NCBI GenBank assembly: GCA_937978655.1
Contig: CALJUX010000034.1
Coordinates: 111,440 to 175,439 of the forward strand
From: an uncultured Chromatiaceae bacterium
GTDB lineage: Bacteria > Pseudomonadota > Gammaproteobacteria > Enterobacterales > Alteromonadaceae
Reading direction: 5' to 3'
Length of the DNA stretch: 64,000 nucleotides
Shown here: positions 26,223 through 34,429 of the stretch, piece by piece
How the letters are laid out: each line of letters begins with the position of its first letter
Position numbering within the stretch: position 1 is the stretch's first letter
Made by a program: the position numbers and the translations under genes
The notes under the pieces: model-generated
What the model was told of the DNA's origin: nothing
The model's input: the letters and a program-made list of their open reading frames with translations, nothing else
Databases searched by the model: none

Positions 26223-26783
26223 ATGAACACCACTAACTTCTTCCGTCCGTTGCTACTGACCACAACGCTGATGTTGGCCACTCCGGCTCCGGCGGACAAC
26301 TGGATGTCGGTTTATCAGCAAGGCGTGCGGGGCGATGCCACGGCCAACGAACAAGCCATTGAGCAACTCACCAGTGCCAGCGCTGCAGCTCCGGACGATC
26401 TGCAGTTACAGGCGATGTTAGGCGCGGTAGAGACCGCAGCAGCCAAACACGCCATGTTGCCGTGGAACAAAATGAAAGCGGCCGAACAAGGCCTGAGCAA
26501 ACTGGACAAAACCCTGCGCCAGTTAGACCCACAGGACCGCACGCAGGCTGCTGTGACTATGCAGGTCCATACCATCGCCGGTTGTACTTTTATCAATTTG
26601 CCGGACCTGTTTAACCGCTTTAACGAAGGTTATGCGCTGCTGAAAAACCAGATTGAAGGCCCGGCGTTCGCTTATGCCCCCGCAGGCGCAAAAAAGGCCT
26701 TATACAGCTGCGGCGCCAAAGCCGCCAGCAAAGCCGGTGACGAAGCGCTGGCGAAAACCTGGCAACAGCAAAGCGCGCAGTAA
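26223..26783 (+). CDS. Exported protein of unknown function, first gene of an ABC export operon
   Basis: 186 residues with a signal peptide (FFRPLLLTTTLMLATPAPA) and a mature part made of helices, with TPR-like spacing (VYQQGVRGDATANEQAIEQL, DDLQLQAMLGAVETAAAKHA). Two Cys residues (IAGCTFINLP and LYSCGAKAA) could pair in the periplasm. I recognise no named family. The ATG at 26223 has GGAGA six bases upstream. It is followed 25 bases later by an ABC ATPase, then a permease and a LolA-like protein, all co-directional, so it likely acts with the exporter, for example as a periplasmic accessory or adaptor. Confidence 0.7.
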   Translation: MNTTNFFRPLLLTTTLMLATPAPADNWMSVYQQGVRGDATANEQAIEQLTSASAAAPDDLQLQAMLGAVETAAAKHAMLPWNKMKAAEQGLSKLDKTLRQLDPQDRTQAAVTMQVHTIAGCTFINLPDLFNRFNEGYALLKNQIEGPAFAYAPAGAKKALYSCGAKAASKAGDEALAKTWQQQSAQ

Positions 26784-26808
26784 TGCTGCTTATCACAAGG
26801 AGCGGGCC

Positions 26809-27510
26809 ATGTTGAAATTCGAACACTTAAGCAAAACCTACGGCAGTGGTCTGGCGCAAAACACTGCGTTAAAAGATGTCAGTGCCGAGATCTGTGCCGG
26901 CGAGATGGTGGCGTTGTGTGGCCCTTCTGGCAGCGGCAAATCGACGTTATTGAATTTACTTGGCCTGCTCGACACGCCAACCCAGGGCCAGATTTGGCTC
27001 AATCAGCAACCGGTACCCACTGATGTGGCCGCACTCAGTCAGTTACGCTGCCGGGCGATAGGTTTTATCTTTCAGCGCTATAACTTATTGCCAGTGCTGA
27101 GCGCGTTGGAAAACGTCGAATATCCGCTGCAATTGCTCGGCGTCGCCAAAGCCGAACGCCGCGCACGGGCCATGGCGCTGCTGGAGGCGGTTGGCGTTGG
27201 CAAATTTGCCAGCCAGCGGCCGGATCAACTCTCCGGCGGCCAACAACAACGCGTGGCGATCGCCCGCGCATTGGTCAAAGCGCCGCCTTTAGTGATCGCC
27301 GACGAACCAACCGCCAACCTTGATGGCGTCAGCGCAGCACAAGTGATTGATTTGATGCAGCAACTGGGTCGGGACGCCAACACCACCTTTTTAATTGCCA
27401 GTCACGACCCCCGACTATACGAGCGCTGCTCACGGTTATTGACCCTGAAAGACGGTGTGCTGGCAGACAACCATACCAACACTGTTCTATCAGCGCGTCG
27501 CGCCAGTTAA
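26809..27510 (+). CDS. ABC transporter ATPase, MacB/LolD type
   Basis: 233 residues, a single nucleotide-binding domain. Walker A is GPSGSGKST near residue 43, the Q-loop is FIFQRYNLLPVLSALENVEYPL, the signature is QLSGGQQQRVAIARALV and Walker B is LVIADEPTANLD, with the switch His in IASHD. The Q-loop and the LP...ENVE segment are characteristic of the MacB/LolD/FtsE group, which drives mechanotransmission or lipoprotein extraction and does not translocate a solute through a channel. The ATG has AAGGAG nearby. The partner permease starts 14 bases downstream. Confidence 0.93.
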   Translation: MLKFEHLSKTYGSGLAQNTALKDVSAEICAGEMVALCGPSGSGKSTLLNLLGLLDTPTQGQIWLNQQPVPTDVAALSQLRCRAIGFIFQRYNLLPVLSALENVEYPLQLLGVAKAERRARAMALLEAVGVGKFASQRPDQLSGGQQQRVAIARALVKAPPLVIADEPTANLDGVSAAQVIDLMQQLGRDANTTFLIASHDPRLYERCSRLLTLKDGVLADNHTNTVLSARRAS

Positions 27511-27524
27511 CAAGGAGAATCATC

Positions 27525-28742
27525 ATGTTGCATGCTGCCTGTTTAAATTTATGGCGCCACCGCCGCCGCACGCTGTTCACCGGTCTGGTCTGCAGTGCTG
27601 CGATGACCGCGGTATTGTTGGGTGCTGGTTTTGCCCTCTTTACTTATCAGTCACTGGCAGAAAAAGCCGCCCGCGATTTGGGCCATCTGACGCTGAGCCA
27701 TCCGGATTATTTCCTCGATAACGAAGATGTGCCGCTGCAACATGGTATCGACCGCGACCCGGCGCTGGAAAAGCGCTTGCTGGCGCGTGACGACGTCAAA
27801 GCAGTGTTACCGCGACTGCAGTTTTCCGGCTTAGTGTCGAACGGCGAAAAGTCGACAATTTTCCTCGGCAGTGGGGTGGACGGCAGCGAATTCCAGTTAA
27901 AAGGCCCGTTCCTGAAAGTCAAAGCCGGTGGCGTCTTGCCGCCGGCCTATCTCAATAAAACCGACGACAGCATTCCACTAATGATTGGTGAAGGCCTGGC
28001 CGCCATTTTAAAAGCCAAAGTCGGCAGTGAACTGAGCCTGATGTCTGCGACCAGCACGGGCGCATTAAATGCGTTGGACGTGGTGGTGGTCGGCATCTTC
28101 TCCAGCGGTGTACCGGATTTGGATAAACGCCAATTGTATCTGCCGATCCAAGCCGGCCAGCAATTGCTGCAAAGCGACAAAATCAGCGAACTGAATATCT
28201 ATTTGTTAGACGACCAACAACAAGCCGAACTGGCGGCTACGCTGCAGACCGACATGCCAGCGTTGAAAGTCACGCCCTGGCAGGACCGCGCTTTTGTGTT
28301 TAAAGCCGTGCGTGACTTGTACAACCGTATCTTCGGCACCCTCGGCATCCTGATGTTATTGCTGGTGTTATTCGCCGTCGGCCACGGTATTTCACAAGTG
28401 GTGACGGAACGCACCCGGGAGATTGGCACTATGGCGGCGCTGGGCGAGCGTCGCCACCGCATCGTCGGCAACTTTGTGCTGGAAGCCTTACTGTTAGGCG
28501 CCTTCAGCGCCGTCGCTGCCACACTGTCGACCTTGTTGTGCTGCGAGCTGCTGCGCCAGTTTGAAGTGATGATGCCGCCGCCACCAGGCTCCAGCCAGGG
28601 CTACCCGCTGATGATTAGTTTCAGCAGCGAACTGACCTTTTATGCGGGGCTGGTATTGATGGTGGTTTGTATGTTGTTTGCGCTCAAAGCCAGCCTGAGC
28701 GCGGCACGTAAGCCGCTGGTCGATGCGCTGGGGTTTGTCTGA
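27525..28742 (+). CDS. ABC transporter permease, FtsX/MacB/LolCE type
   Basis: 405 residues. An N-terminal membrane helix (LFTGLVCSAAMTAVLLGAGFAL) is followed by a periplasmic MacB-like domain of about 210 residues, then three C-terminal helices (FGTLGILMLLLVLFAVGHGI, the LLGAFSAVAATLSTLLC region and FYAGLVLMVVCMLFALKASL). ERTREIGTMAALGERRHRIV is the conserved FtsX coupling loop. This four-helix plan fits the LolCE/MacB superfamily. With the ATPase it should move an envelope substrate, plausibly lipoproteins or hydrophobic molecules, towards the LolA-like product of the next gene. AAGGAG lies 9 bases before the ATG. Confidence 0.9.
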   Translation: MLHAACLNLWRHRRRTLFTGLVCSAAMTAVLLGAGFALFTYQSLAEKAARDLGHLTLSHPDYFLDNEDVPLQHGIDRDPALEKRLLARDDVKAVLPRLQFSGLVSNGEKSTIFLGSGVDGSEFQLKGPFLKVKAGGVLPPAYLNKTDDSIPLMIGEGLAAILKAKVGSELSLMSATSTGALNALDVVVVGIFSSGVPDLDKRQLYLPIQAGQQLLQSDKISELNIYLLDDQQQAELAATLQTDMPALKVTPWQDRAFVFKAVRDLYNRIFGTLGILMLLLVLFAVGHGISQVVTERTREIGTMAALGERRHRIVGNFVLEALLLGAFSAVAATLSTLLCCELLRQFEVMMPPPPGSSQGYPLMISFSSELTFYAGLVLMVVCMLFALKASLSAARKPLVDALGFV

Positions 28743-28873
28743 CCATACGGGATGGCAGCTGGTCGGCACCGGCTGCCATCTGGCGGCGCCAGCGACCCTT
28801 GGTCGGCCCGGTCTGCGTCAACGCAATGAAGTCCTTAAGCTACTTCCTGTCACCCAGAACAAAGGATTTGATC

Positions 28874-29617
28874 ATGCAAAAAACTCTGAATGTTTTCGCC
28901 GCCTGTCTGAGCGCCGCCCTGTTGCTGCAAAGTGCCACAGCCGCTGAACTGCCATTGCCACAGGCGCAGCAATATCTGGCGACCGCCGAACAGTTTCGCG
29001 GGCCACAACAAAGTTTTGTGCTGCAAGGCCGGATTGAGACGATTAAAGCCGGTCGCAGCGAAAAAATGCAGCCGTACCAGCTGTTGTCCGGCGAAGACCG
29101 CAAGTCGCTGGTGATTTTCACCGGCGGCACCAGTCAGGGCCAAAAAGTGTTATTGCAGGACCAGCAATTCTGGCTGCAACTGCCGGGCAGCCGCCGCGCG
29201 CTGCGCATCACGCCGCTGCAAAAGCTGATGGGTGAAGCATCCAGCGGTGATGTCGCAACACTGAACTGGCAACAGGATTATCAGCTGGTGGCCGCGGATG
29301 AACAAAAAGACGGTATTCAGCTCAGTATGCAGGCGAACCGCAAAGGCCTGAGTTATCAACGGATTGAACTCTGGGTCAGCAAAAGCGAGCAATTCCCGCT
29401 ACGGGCCGAATTTTATCTGCCATCCGGTAAACAAGCGAAATCCGCCCGCTTTGTTCGAAGCCAAGCCAGTGAAACGCCGCGTGTGGTGGCGATGGAATTA
29501 CTGGATAAGATGCAAACCAGCGATATCACCGTGCTGCATTACGACAAAGTGACGCCACAACCCCTGCCGGCGCGGCTGTTTAATCCGCAGGCGCTCAGCA
29601 CTGTGCAGGCGATCTAG
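28874..29617 (+). CDS. Periplasmic LolA-like outer-membrane lipoprotein-sorting protein
   Basis: 247 residues with a signal peptide (LNVFAACLSAALLLQSATA). The mature part has the open beta-barrel pattern of the lipoprotein-sorting family: SFVLQGRIETIKAG, QKVLLQDQQFWLQLPGSRRALRITPLQ, and an RAEFYLPSGKQAKSARF strand. Proteins of this group carry lipidated or hydrophobic cargo between membranes and are often encoded next to MacB- or MMPL-type exporters, as here. Chromosomal lolA normally lies next to ftsK or rarA, so this is a second, specialised carrier. An AAAGGA site precedes the ATG at 28874. It closes the four-gene operon. Confidence 0.75.
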   Translation: MQKTLNVFAACLSAALLLQSATAAELPLPQAQQYLATAEQFRGPQQSFVLQGRIETIKAGRSEKMQPYQLLSGEDRKSLVIFTGGTSQGQKVLLQDQQFWLQLPGSRRALRITPLQKLMGEASSGDVATLNWQQDYQLVAADEQKDGIQLSMQANRKGLSYQRIELWVSKSEQFPLRAEFYLPSGKQAKSARFVRSQASETPRVVAMELLDKMQTSDITVLHYDKVTPQPLPARLFNPQALSTVQAI

Positions 29618-29671
29618 GCTGTGATCAGAGATCAATACGCCTGCGGCCATACTGGCGCAGGCGTTTGCTGT

Positions 29672-30406
29672 TCAGATACCGTCACCGGCGACATGCAAAC
29701 CACATTCGCGGCCCATGCCATTAAAGCGGGTGTCTTCTTCACTCATGCCAAGCGTTAGTGGCGCACTGGAATGGGTGTCGCCGACTGAGGCATAACCCTG
29801 CTCCCATAACGGGTGATAGGGCAGACCATGCGCCTGCAGATAATAAAAAATATCTTTGTTGGTCCATTCAACAATCGGATTAATCTTCAACACGCCACGC
29901 TGAACACCGACAATCGGTGTATCAGTGCGACTGCTGCTTTGGCTACGACGCAGACCGGTAAACCAGCTGCTGACGTTCAGCTCCTGCAACGCCCGTTGCA
30001 TTGGCTCGACTTTGTTCAGTTGGTTGTATTGTTTTAAACCTTCCGGTGTGGTCCAGAGCTGACCGAAGCGCGCTTCTTGCCAGGCTGGCGTGATGTCGGC
30101 GCGATACACCTTAAGATTGAGCTGCAATCGGGCGGTCAGCTCGTCAATAAAACGGTAGGTTTCCGGGAACAAATATCCAGTGTCGGTCAGCACCACCGGA
30201 ATATCGGCTTTAACCTGAGTCACCAGATGCAACATCACCGCCGCCTGAATGCCAAAACTGGAACTCAGCATATGCTGCCCCGGCAATTCCTGCAGGGCAA
30301 ACCCCACCCGTTCCGCCGGTGACAGCGCCGCCAGCTGTTGGTTAATCTGCGCTAAGGCTTGCTGCTGCGCGGTTGGGTCCAGCTGTAAAATCTGCTGATA
30401 ACTCAT
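29672..30406 (-). CDS. cysH: Phosphoadenylylsulfate (PAPS) reductase CysH
   Basis: 244 residues, matching assimilatory PAPS reductase. The PP-loop-like segment is SSSFGIQAAVMLHLVTQ near residue 50, VVLTDTGYLFPETYRFIDEL follows, and the catalytic Cys is in the C-terminal ECGLHV motif. There is no CysCys pair of the kind that marks APS reductases with a 4Fe-4S cluster, so PAPS is the substrate, agreeing with the presence of cysC. Thioredoxin is the usual electron donor. It is the last gene of cysJ-cysI-cysH, separated from cysI by 177 bases of repeat- and hairpin-rich sequence. Confidence 0.95.
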   Translation of the reverse strand: MSYQQILQLDPTAQQQALAQINQQLAALSPAERVGFALQELPGQHMLSSSFGIQAAVMLHLVTQVKADIPVVLTDTGYLFPETYRFIDELTARLQLNLKVYRADITPAWQEARFGQLWTTPEGLKQYNQLNKVEPMQRALQELNVSSWFTGLRRSQSSSRTDTPIVGVQRGVLKINPIVEWTNKDIFYYLQAHGLPYHPLWEQGYASVGDTHSSAPLTLGMSEEDTRFNGMGRECGLHVAGDGI

Positions 30407-30450
30407 TTATTTACCTGTGTTGCGGTGTTCGTTTTGCCGGGTATGCAATG

Positions 30451-30501
30451 TATGGTGGCGGTAAAAGTACGGTGGCGGTAAACGTACGGTGGCGCTTGCG
30501 C
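30451..30501. repeat. 17-base tandem repeats between cysI and cysH
   Basis: Units start at 30451, 30468 and 30485: the first two agree at 15 of 17 positions (TAYGGTGGCGGTAAAMG) and the third shares the first ten bases. The array flows into an inverted repeat (next entry). It sits inside an operon, so it will be part of the mRNA. Confidence 0.7.
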
Positions 30502-30510
30502 TTACCGTAC
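30484..30510. other. Hairpin in the cysI-cysH spacer
   Basis: GTACGGT (30484-30490) pairs with ACCGTAC (30504-30510), and the loop contains GCGC TT GCGC that can extend the stem. A second hairpin, GGGTAACC with GGTTACCC around a 5-base loop, lies at 30552-30572, just past the cysI stop. Neither has a U-tract on the minus strand, so they look like mRNA-stabilising or REP-like elements, not terminators. Confidence 0.55.
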
Positions 30511-30583
30511 CTACCCGTACCTACACTTACATGCCGGCACCATGGTTTGGCGGGTAACCGCGAGGGTTACCCTTCCCATCCAT

Positions 30584-32302
30584 TTACGCGTGGAAGTCGG
30601 TTTTGCTGACTTTGACTTCAGCGACCACGCCAACCCGGATGACAAAATCACCGAAACATTCGCCGGCATGGCGTTCCAGCGCCCAGCGGCCAATCAGGGT
30701 GTCGAGTGCCGCCAGGATCTCAGCTTCCGCCACGTTGTCTAAATACAGCTTCGGAATACGGGTACCGGCGGTGTTGCCGCCCAGATACAGGTTGTATTTA
30801 CCAGGGCCACGACCAACTAAACCGGCTTCGGCCAGCATGGCGCGGCCACAGCCATTCGGGCAGCCAACTACACGTAAAATAATGTGGTCATCCGCCACGC
30901 CGTGTTTAGCCAGAATGCCTTCGACATGGGTGACTAACGTTGGCAGATAACGCTCGGCTTCCGCCATTGCCAGCGGGCAAGTCGGCAGCGACACACAAGC
31001 CATCGAGTTTTTGCGCTGTTCGGTAACCGTGTCTTCAATCAGACCATGCGCGCGGGCAATAGCTTCAATCTGTGCTTTATCTTCAGCAGCAACGCCAGCG
31101 ATGATCAGATTCTGATTTGCCGTCATACGGAAATCGCCTTTATGGATTTTGGCAATTTCCGACACGCCGGTTTTCAGCGGTTTGCCCGGATAATCCAGCA
31201 AACGGCCATTTTCGATAAACAGTGTTAAATGGTGTTTGCCATCAATACCTTCGACCCAGCCAAAGCGGTCGCCGCGATGGGTGAAGCTATAAGGCCGGCT
31301 TGGCTGGAACTGCACACCAACGCGTTTTTCCACTTCTTGTTTAAAGGCATCGACACCGATGCGGTCGATGGTGTATTTGGTTTTGGCGTTTTTGCGGTTG
31401 ACCCGGTCACCATAATCACGCTGCACTGTGACCACGTGTTCCGCCACTTTCAGCACATGCTCGAGACCAATAAAACCAAAATCTTCCGCACGACGCGGGT
31501 AAGTGCCTTTGTCGCCGTGCGTCATGGCCAGGCCACCGCCGACTAACACGTTAAAACCGACCAGCTGACCATTTTCGGCAATGGCGACAAAGTTTAAGTC
31601 GTTGGCGTGCACGTCGATGTCGTTATGCGGCGGAATGACAACAGTGGTTTTAAACTTACGCGGTAAATAAGTATCGCCTAATACCGGCTCAGTTTCTGTC
31701 GTTTCAACTTTTTCTTCATCGAGCCAAATTTCGGCATAAGCGCGGGTTTTTGGCAGCAGATGCTCTGAAATTTTCACCGCCCACTCATAGGCTTGCTGAT
31801 GCAACACCGATTCGACCGGGTTTGAGGTACAAAGCACGTTGCGGTTCACGTCGCCAGCCGTCGCAATCGAATCAATGCCAATACTGTTCAGCATCTGGTG
31901 CATCGGTTTAATTTCTGGCTTAAACACACCGTGGAACTGGAAAGTCTGGCGCGTCGTTAAACGGATACTGCCGTACAGCGTTTTTTCGCTGGCGAATTTG
32001 TCGATGGCGAGCCATTGCTCCGGCTTGATGATGCCGCCCGGCATCCGCGCCCGCAGCATCACGTTATGCAAAGGTTCCAGTTTTTGCTCAGCGCGTTCGG
32101 CGCGTAAATCGCGGTCATCTTGCTGATACATGCCGTGAAAACGCACCAATAAGAAGTTATCGCCGGTGAAACCGCCGGTAATTTCGTCTTTTAGGTCGGT
32201 CGTAATAGTGCCGCGTAAATGATGGCTTTCGGCTTTTAACCGTTCGTTATCAGACAGCGCGCCCTGCACCTGCAATTCAGGGTTAATCGGATATTGGCTC
32301 AT
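30584..32302 (-). CDS. cysI: Sulfite reductase [NADPH] hemoprotein beta-component CysI
   Basis: 572 residues, normal for CysI. It has the two-fold sulfite/nitrite reductase repeat, with NxxR-type siroheme-binding segments (RLTTRQTFQFHGV near residue 115), and the 4Fe-4S/siroheme cysteines as CX5C in ACVSLPTCPLAMAEAE and CX3C in GCPNGCGRAMLAE. It reduces sulfite to sulfide with six electrons from CysJ, using the siroheme made by CysG. Its ATG overlaps the cysJ stop (TAATG at 32300-32304). Confidence 0.96.
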   Translation of the reverse strand: MSQYPINPELQVQGALSDNERLKAESHHLRGTITTDLKDEITGGFTGDNFLLVRFHGMYQQDDRDLRAERAEQKLEPLHNVMLRARMPGGIIKPEQWLAIDKFASEKTLYGSIRLTTRQTFQFHGVFKPEIKPMHQMLNSIGIDSIATAGDVNRNVLCTSNPVESVLHQQAYEWAVKISEHLLPKTRAYAEIWLDEEKVETTETEPVLGDTYLPRKFKTTVVIPPHNDIDVHANDLNFVAIAENGQLVGFNVLVGGGLAMTHGDKGTYPRRAEDFGFIGLEHVLKVAEHVVTVQRDYGDRVNRKNAKTKYTIDRIGVDAFKQEVEKRVGVQFQPSRPYSFTHRGDRFGWVEGIDGKHHLTLFIENGRLLDYPGKPLKTGVSEIAKIHKGDFRMTANQNLIIAGVAAEDKAQIEAIARAHGLIEDTVTEQRKNSMACVSLPTCPLAMAEAERYLPTLVTHVEGILAKHGVADDHIILRVVGCPNGCGRAMLAEAGLVGRGPGKYNLYLGGNTAGTRIPKLYLDNVAEAEILAALDTLIGRWALERHAGECFGDFVIRVGVVAEVKVSKTDFHA

Positions 32303-34113
32303 TAATACACATCCTTCTGATAACGTTTGCTTTCACGCAGTTGTTCAAAATAGTCTGCCGCGGCGTCAGCGCTGAGGCCGCCATGCTCTGCCGCGATATT
32401 CAGCAGCGCCTGATGCACGTCTTTCGCCATCCGGTTGCCGTCGCCACAAATGTAAAGATGTGCGCCTTGTTGCAGCCAGGACCAGACTTCAGCGCCTTTG
32501 GCTTTCAGTTTATCCTGCACATAAACTTTCTGCGCCTGATCGCGGCTAAAAGCCACGTCCAGTTTGCTTAACACTCCGCGTTTTAAATAATCCTGCAGTT
32601 CGACCTGATAAAGGAAATCGCGGGTGAAATGCGGGTTACCAAAGAACAACCAGTTCTGACCGGTCGCGCCGGCGTTGTCGCGTTCCTGCAAAAAGGCACG
32701 GAACGGCGCAATACCAGTGCCAGGGCCAATCATAATGACCGGCGTGTCGTGGTCCGGCAGGCGGAAATTGTCATTGTGTTCGACAAAGACGCGCAGCTTG
32801 CCACCTTCTTCCAGCCGCTCGGCCAAAAATCCTGAAGCGCCGCCTAAATGGGTCTGACCAAAAGCGTCAAACCGCACCACGCCAACCGTTAAATGCACTT
32901 CTTCACCAACTTCCGCCTGGCTGGAGGCAATCGAATACAAGCGCGGTTGCACTTTACGCAGGCAATCGACTAAGGCCTGAGCGGTGAGTACTGCTGGATG
33001 CTGCAGAATCACATCGGCCGTCTGGCGCTCAGCCAGATAAGCACGCAGCGCGGTTTTATCGCTCGCCAGTTGTTGCAGCTCGCTGTTGCTAGTGGCGGCG
33101 GCATATTTCTCGACAAAAGACGGGTAAGACTGGGTCAGTTCTAACTCAGCTTGCAGCGCCTGGCGTAACGTCAGGGTTTGACCGCCCAGGCTGACTTCAG
33201 CATCACCGGCGTTACCTGTCGCTTGCAACACGGCATCGACCAGCGCCGGATCGTTGTCGAAAAACACGCCCAGCGCATCGCCCGGCTGATAAGTCAGGCC
33301 GGTGTCGGCTAACGAAATTTCGATATGGCGCACGTCTTTGGTCGAATTGCGCGCAGTAATTTTTTGGTTAGCCGCAAGTTCTGCCGTGGCCGGATGTTGT
33401 TTGTCATAAGGGCTATGGCTGCCAGCAGTCGCGGTACTGCCAGGCCAGGCAATGACCTGTGCACTGCCAGCGCCGGCGGCTTTTAACAGCGGGCTGAACA
33501 CATCCAATGCACCTTGTTGCCAGCTGGCAGCGGCGTCCGCGTAATCAACATCTAAATCGGCACGGGCAAACAAACGTTTGGCACCCAGCGCTTCAAGTTG
33601 CTCATCAAAATCCACCGCAGTTTTGCAGAAAAATTCATAGCTGGTGTCGCCAAGGCCCAATACGGCGTATTGCAGCTCCGGCAGTTTTGGCGCTTTTTTA
33701 CCAAACAGGAATTTATGGAAGCTGACCGCTGATTCCGGCGGCTCACCTTCGCCATAAGTGGAGGTGACGATGATGAGGAATTTTTCTTTGGCTAAGGCAT
33801 TGGTTTTATACGACGCGATGTCCTGCAACTGCACCGCCACACCCTGCGCTTCGGCCGCAGCTTTGATTTTGGCCGCAACGCCTTTGGCATTGCCGGTTTG
33901 CGACGCATACAAAATGGTCAGCACTGCGGCTTGTTGTGGCGCAGTTGCTGTGCTGACTGCGCCAGCGCCAGACGCCAGCTGCGCTGCCGCCGCCAGATAA
34001 CCACTGACCCAGGCTTGCTGAATGGGATTGAGCTGGCTGACCAATTTCTGTAAGTCCTGAACTTGCTGCGCACTAAGCGGGCTGGCTGGTGCGATCAGTG
34101 AAGTAAACGGCAT
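32302..34113 (-). CDS. cysJ: Sulfite reductase [NADPH] flavoprotein alpha-component CysJ
   Basis: 603 residues. The N-terminal flavodoxin domain starts at about residue 65 with LYASQTGNAKGVAAKIKAAA and includes STYGEGEPPESAVSFHKFL (FMN binding). The C-terminal part is the FAD/NADPH reductase: RLYSIASSQAEVGEEVHLTVG for FAD, MIGPGTGIAPFRAFLQER for NADPH, and ends KRYQKDVY as in other CysJ proteins. It passes electrons from NADPH to CysI. It is the first gene of cysJ-I-H; the upstream region carries a single met-box-like sequence. Confidence 0.96.
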   Translation of the reverse strand: MPFTSLIAPASPLSAQQVQDLQKLVSQLNPIQQAWVSGYLAAAAQLASGAGAVSTATAPQQAAVLTILYASQTGNAKGVAAKIKAAAEAQGVAVQLQDIASYKTNALAKEKFLIIVTSTYGEGEPPESAVSFHKFLFGKKAPKLPELQYAVLGLGDTSYEFFCKTAVDFDEQLEALGAKRLFARADLDVDYADAAASWQQGALDVFSPLLKAAGAGSAQVIAWPGSTATAGSHSPYDKQHPATAELAANQKITARNSTKDVRHIEISLADTGLTYQPGDALGVFFDNDPALVDAVLQATGNAGDAEVSLGGQTLTLRQALQAELELTQSYPSFVEKYAAATSNSELQQLASDKTALRAYLAERQTADVILQHPAVLTAQALVDCLRKVQPRLYSIASSQAEVGEEVHLTVGVVRFDAFGQTHLGGASGFLAERLEEGGKLRVFVEHNDNFRLPDHDTPVIMIGPGTGIAPFRAFLQERDNAGATGQNWLFFGNPHFTRDFLYQVELQDYLKRGVLSKLDVAFSRDQAQKVYVQDKLKAKGAEVWSWLQQGAHLYICGDGNRMAKDVHQALLNIAAEHGGLSADAAADYFEQLRESKRYQKDVY

Positions 34114-34429
34114 AACGACACCTGTACTGTCAAAATTGTCGTTATTTTATCCATATAGACGGCTAAATAAGAAAGAATTGATCGGCACCACTTATGCAAA
34201 TTAGTTATATACCAAGATTGTCTGGCGATAGTGAATATTTGGCTAATTGTTAGTGAAAAACACTAACTCTTGATTTTCCCCGCTGAGACAAAACACAACA
34301 AAAGCCTTAAATATCAATAAAATACTAATTGGCACAGCCTTTGCGAAGCAAATATATCTGTTGCAGTCAGCACAGGTTCAGCGGAACCAGGCCTGACATC
34401 ATCACTCACTACGACGAAGGAATGGACTT
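34114..34429. other. Divergent intergenic region, cysJ / DUF2884 gene
   Basis: 316 A/T-rich bases. On the cysJ side, AGACGGCT at 34157-34164 matches the met box at 7 of 8 positions, and TATATGG/GATAAAAT sequences nearby could be a leftward -10. On the other side lies a sigma-54-type promoter (34329-34345). No small ORF was seen. Confidence 0.5.
34329..34345 (+). promoter_or_regulatory. Sigma-54 (RpoN) promoter of the DUF2884 gene
   Basis: TTGGCACAGCCTTTGCG carries the invariant GG (34331-34332) and GC (34343-34344) at the required 12-base offset and matches the consensus YTGGCACGRNNNTTGCW at nearly all positions. Transcription would begin near 34356, about 75 bases before the ATG, which has AAGGAA upstream. 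An activator site was not identified. Confidence 0.65.

Noticed and set aside
30552..30572. Hairpin after cysI as an operon terminator
   Set aside because: No U-tract on the minus strand, and cysH belongs to the same pathway.
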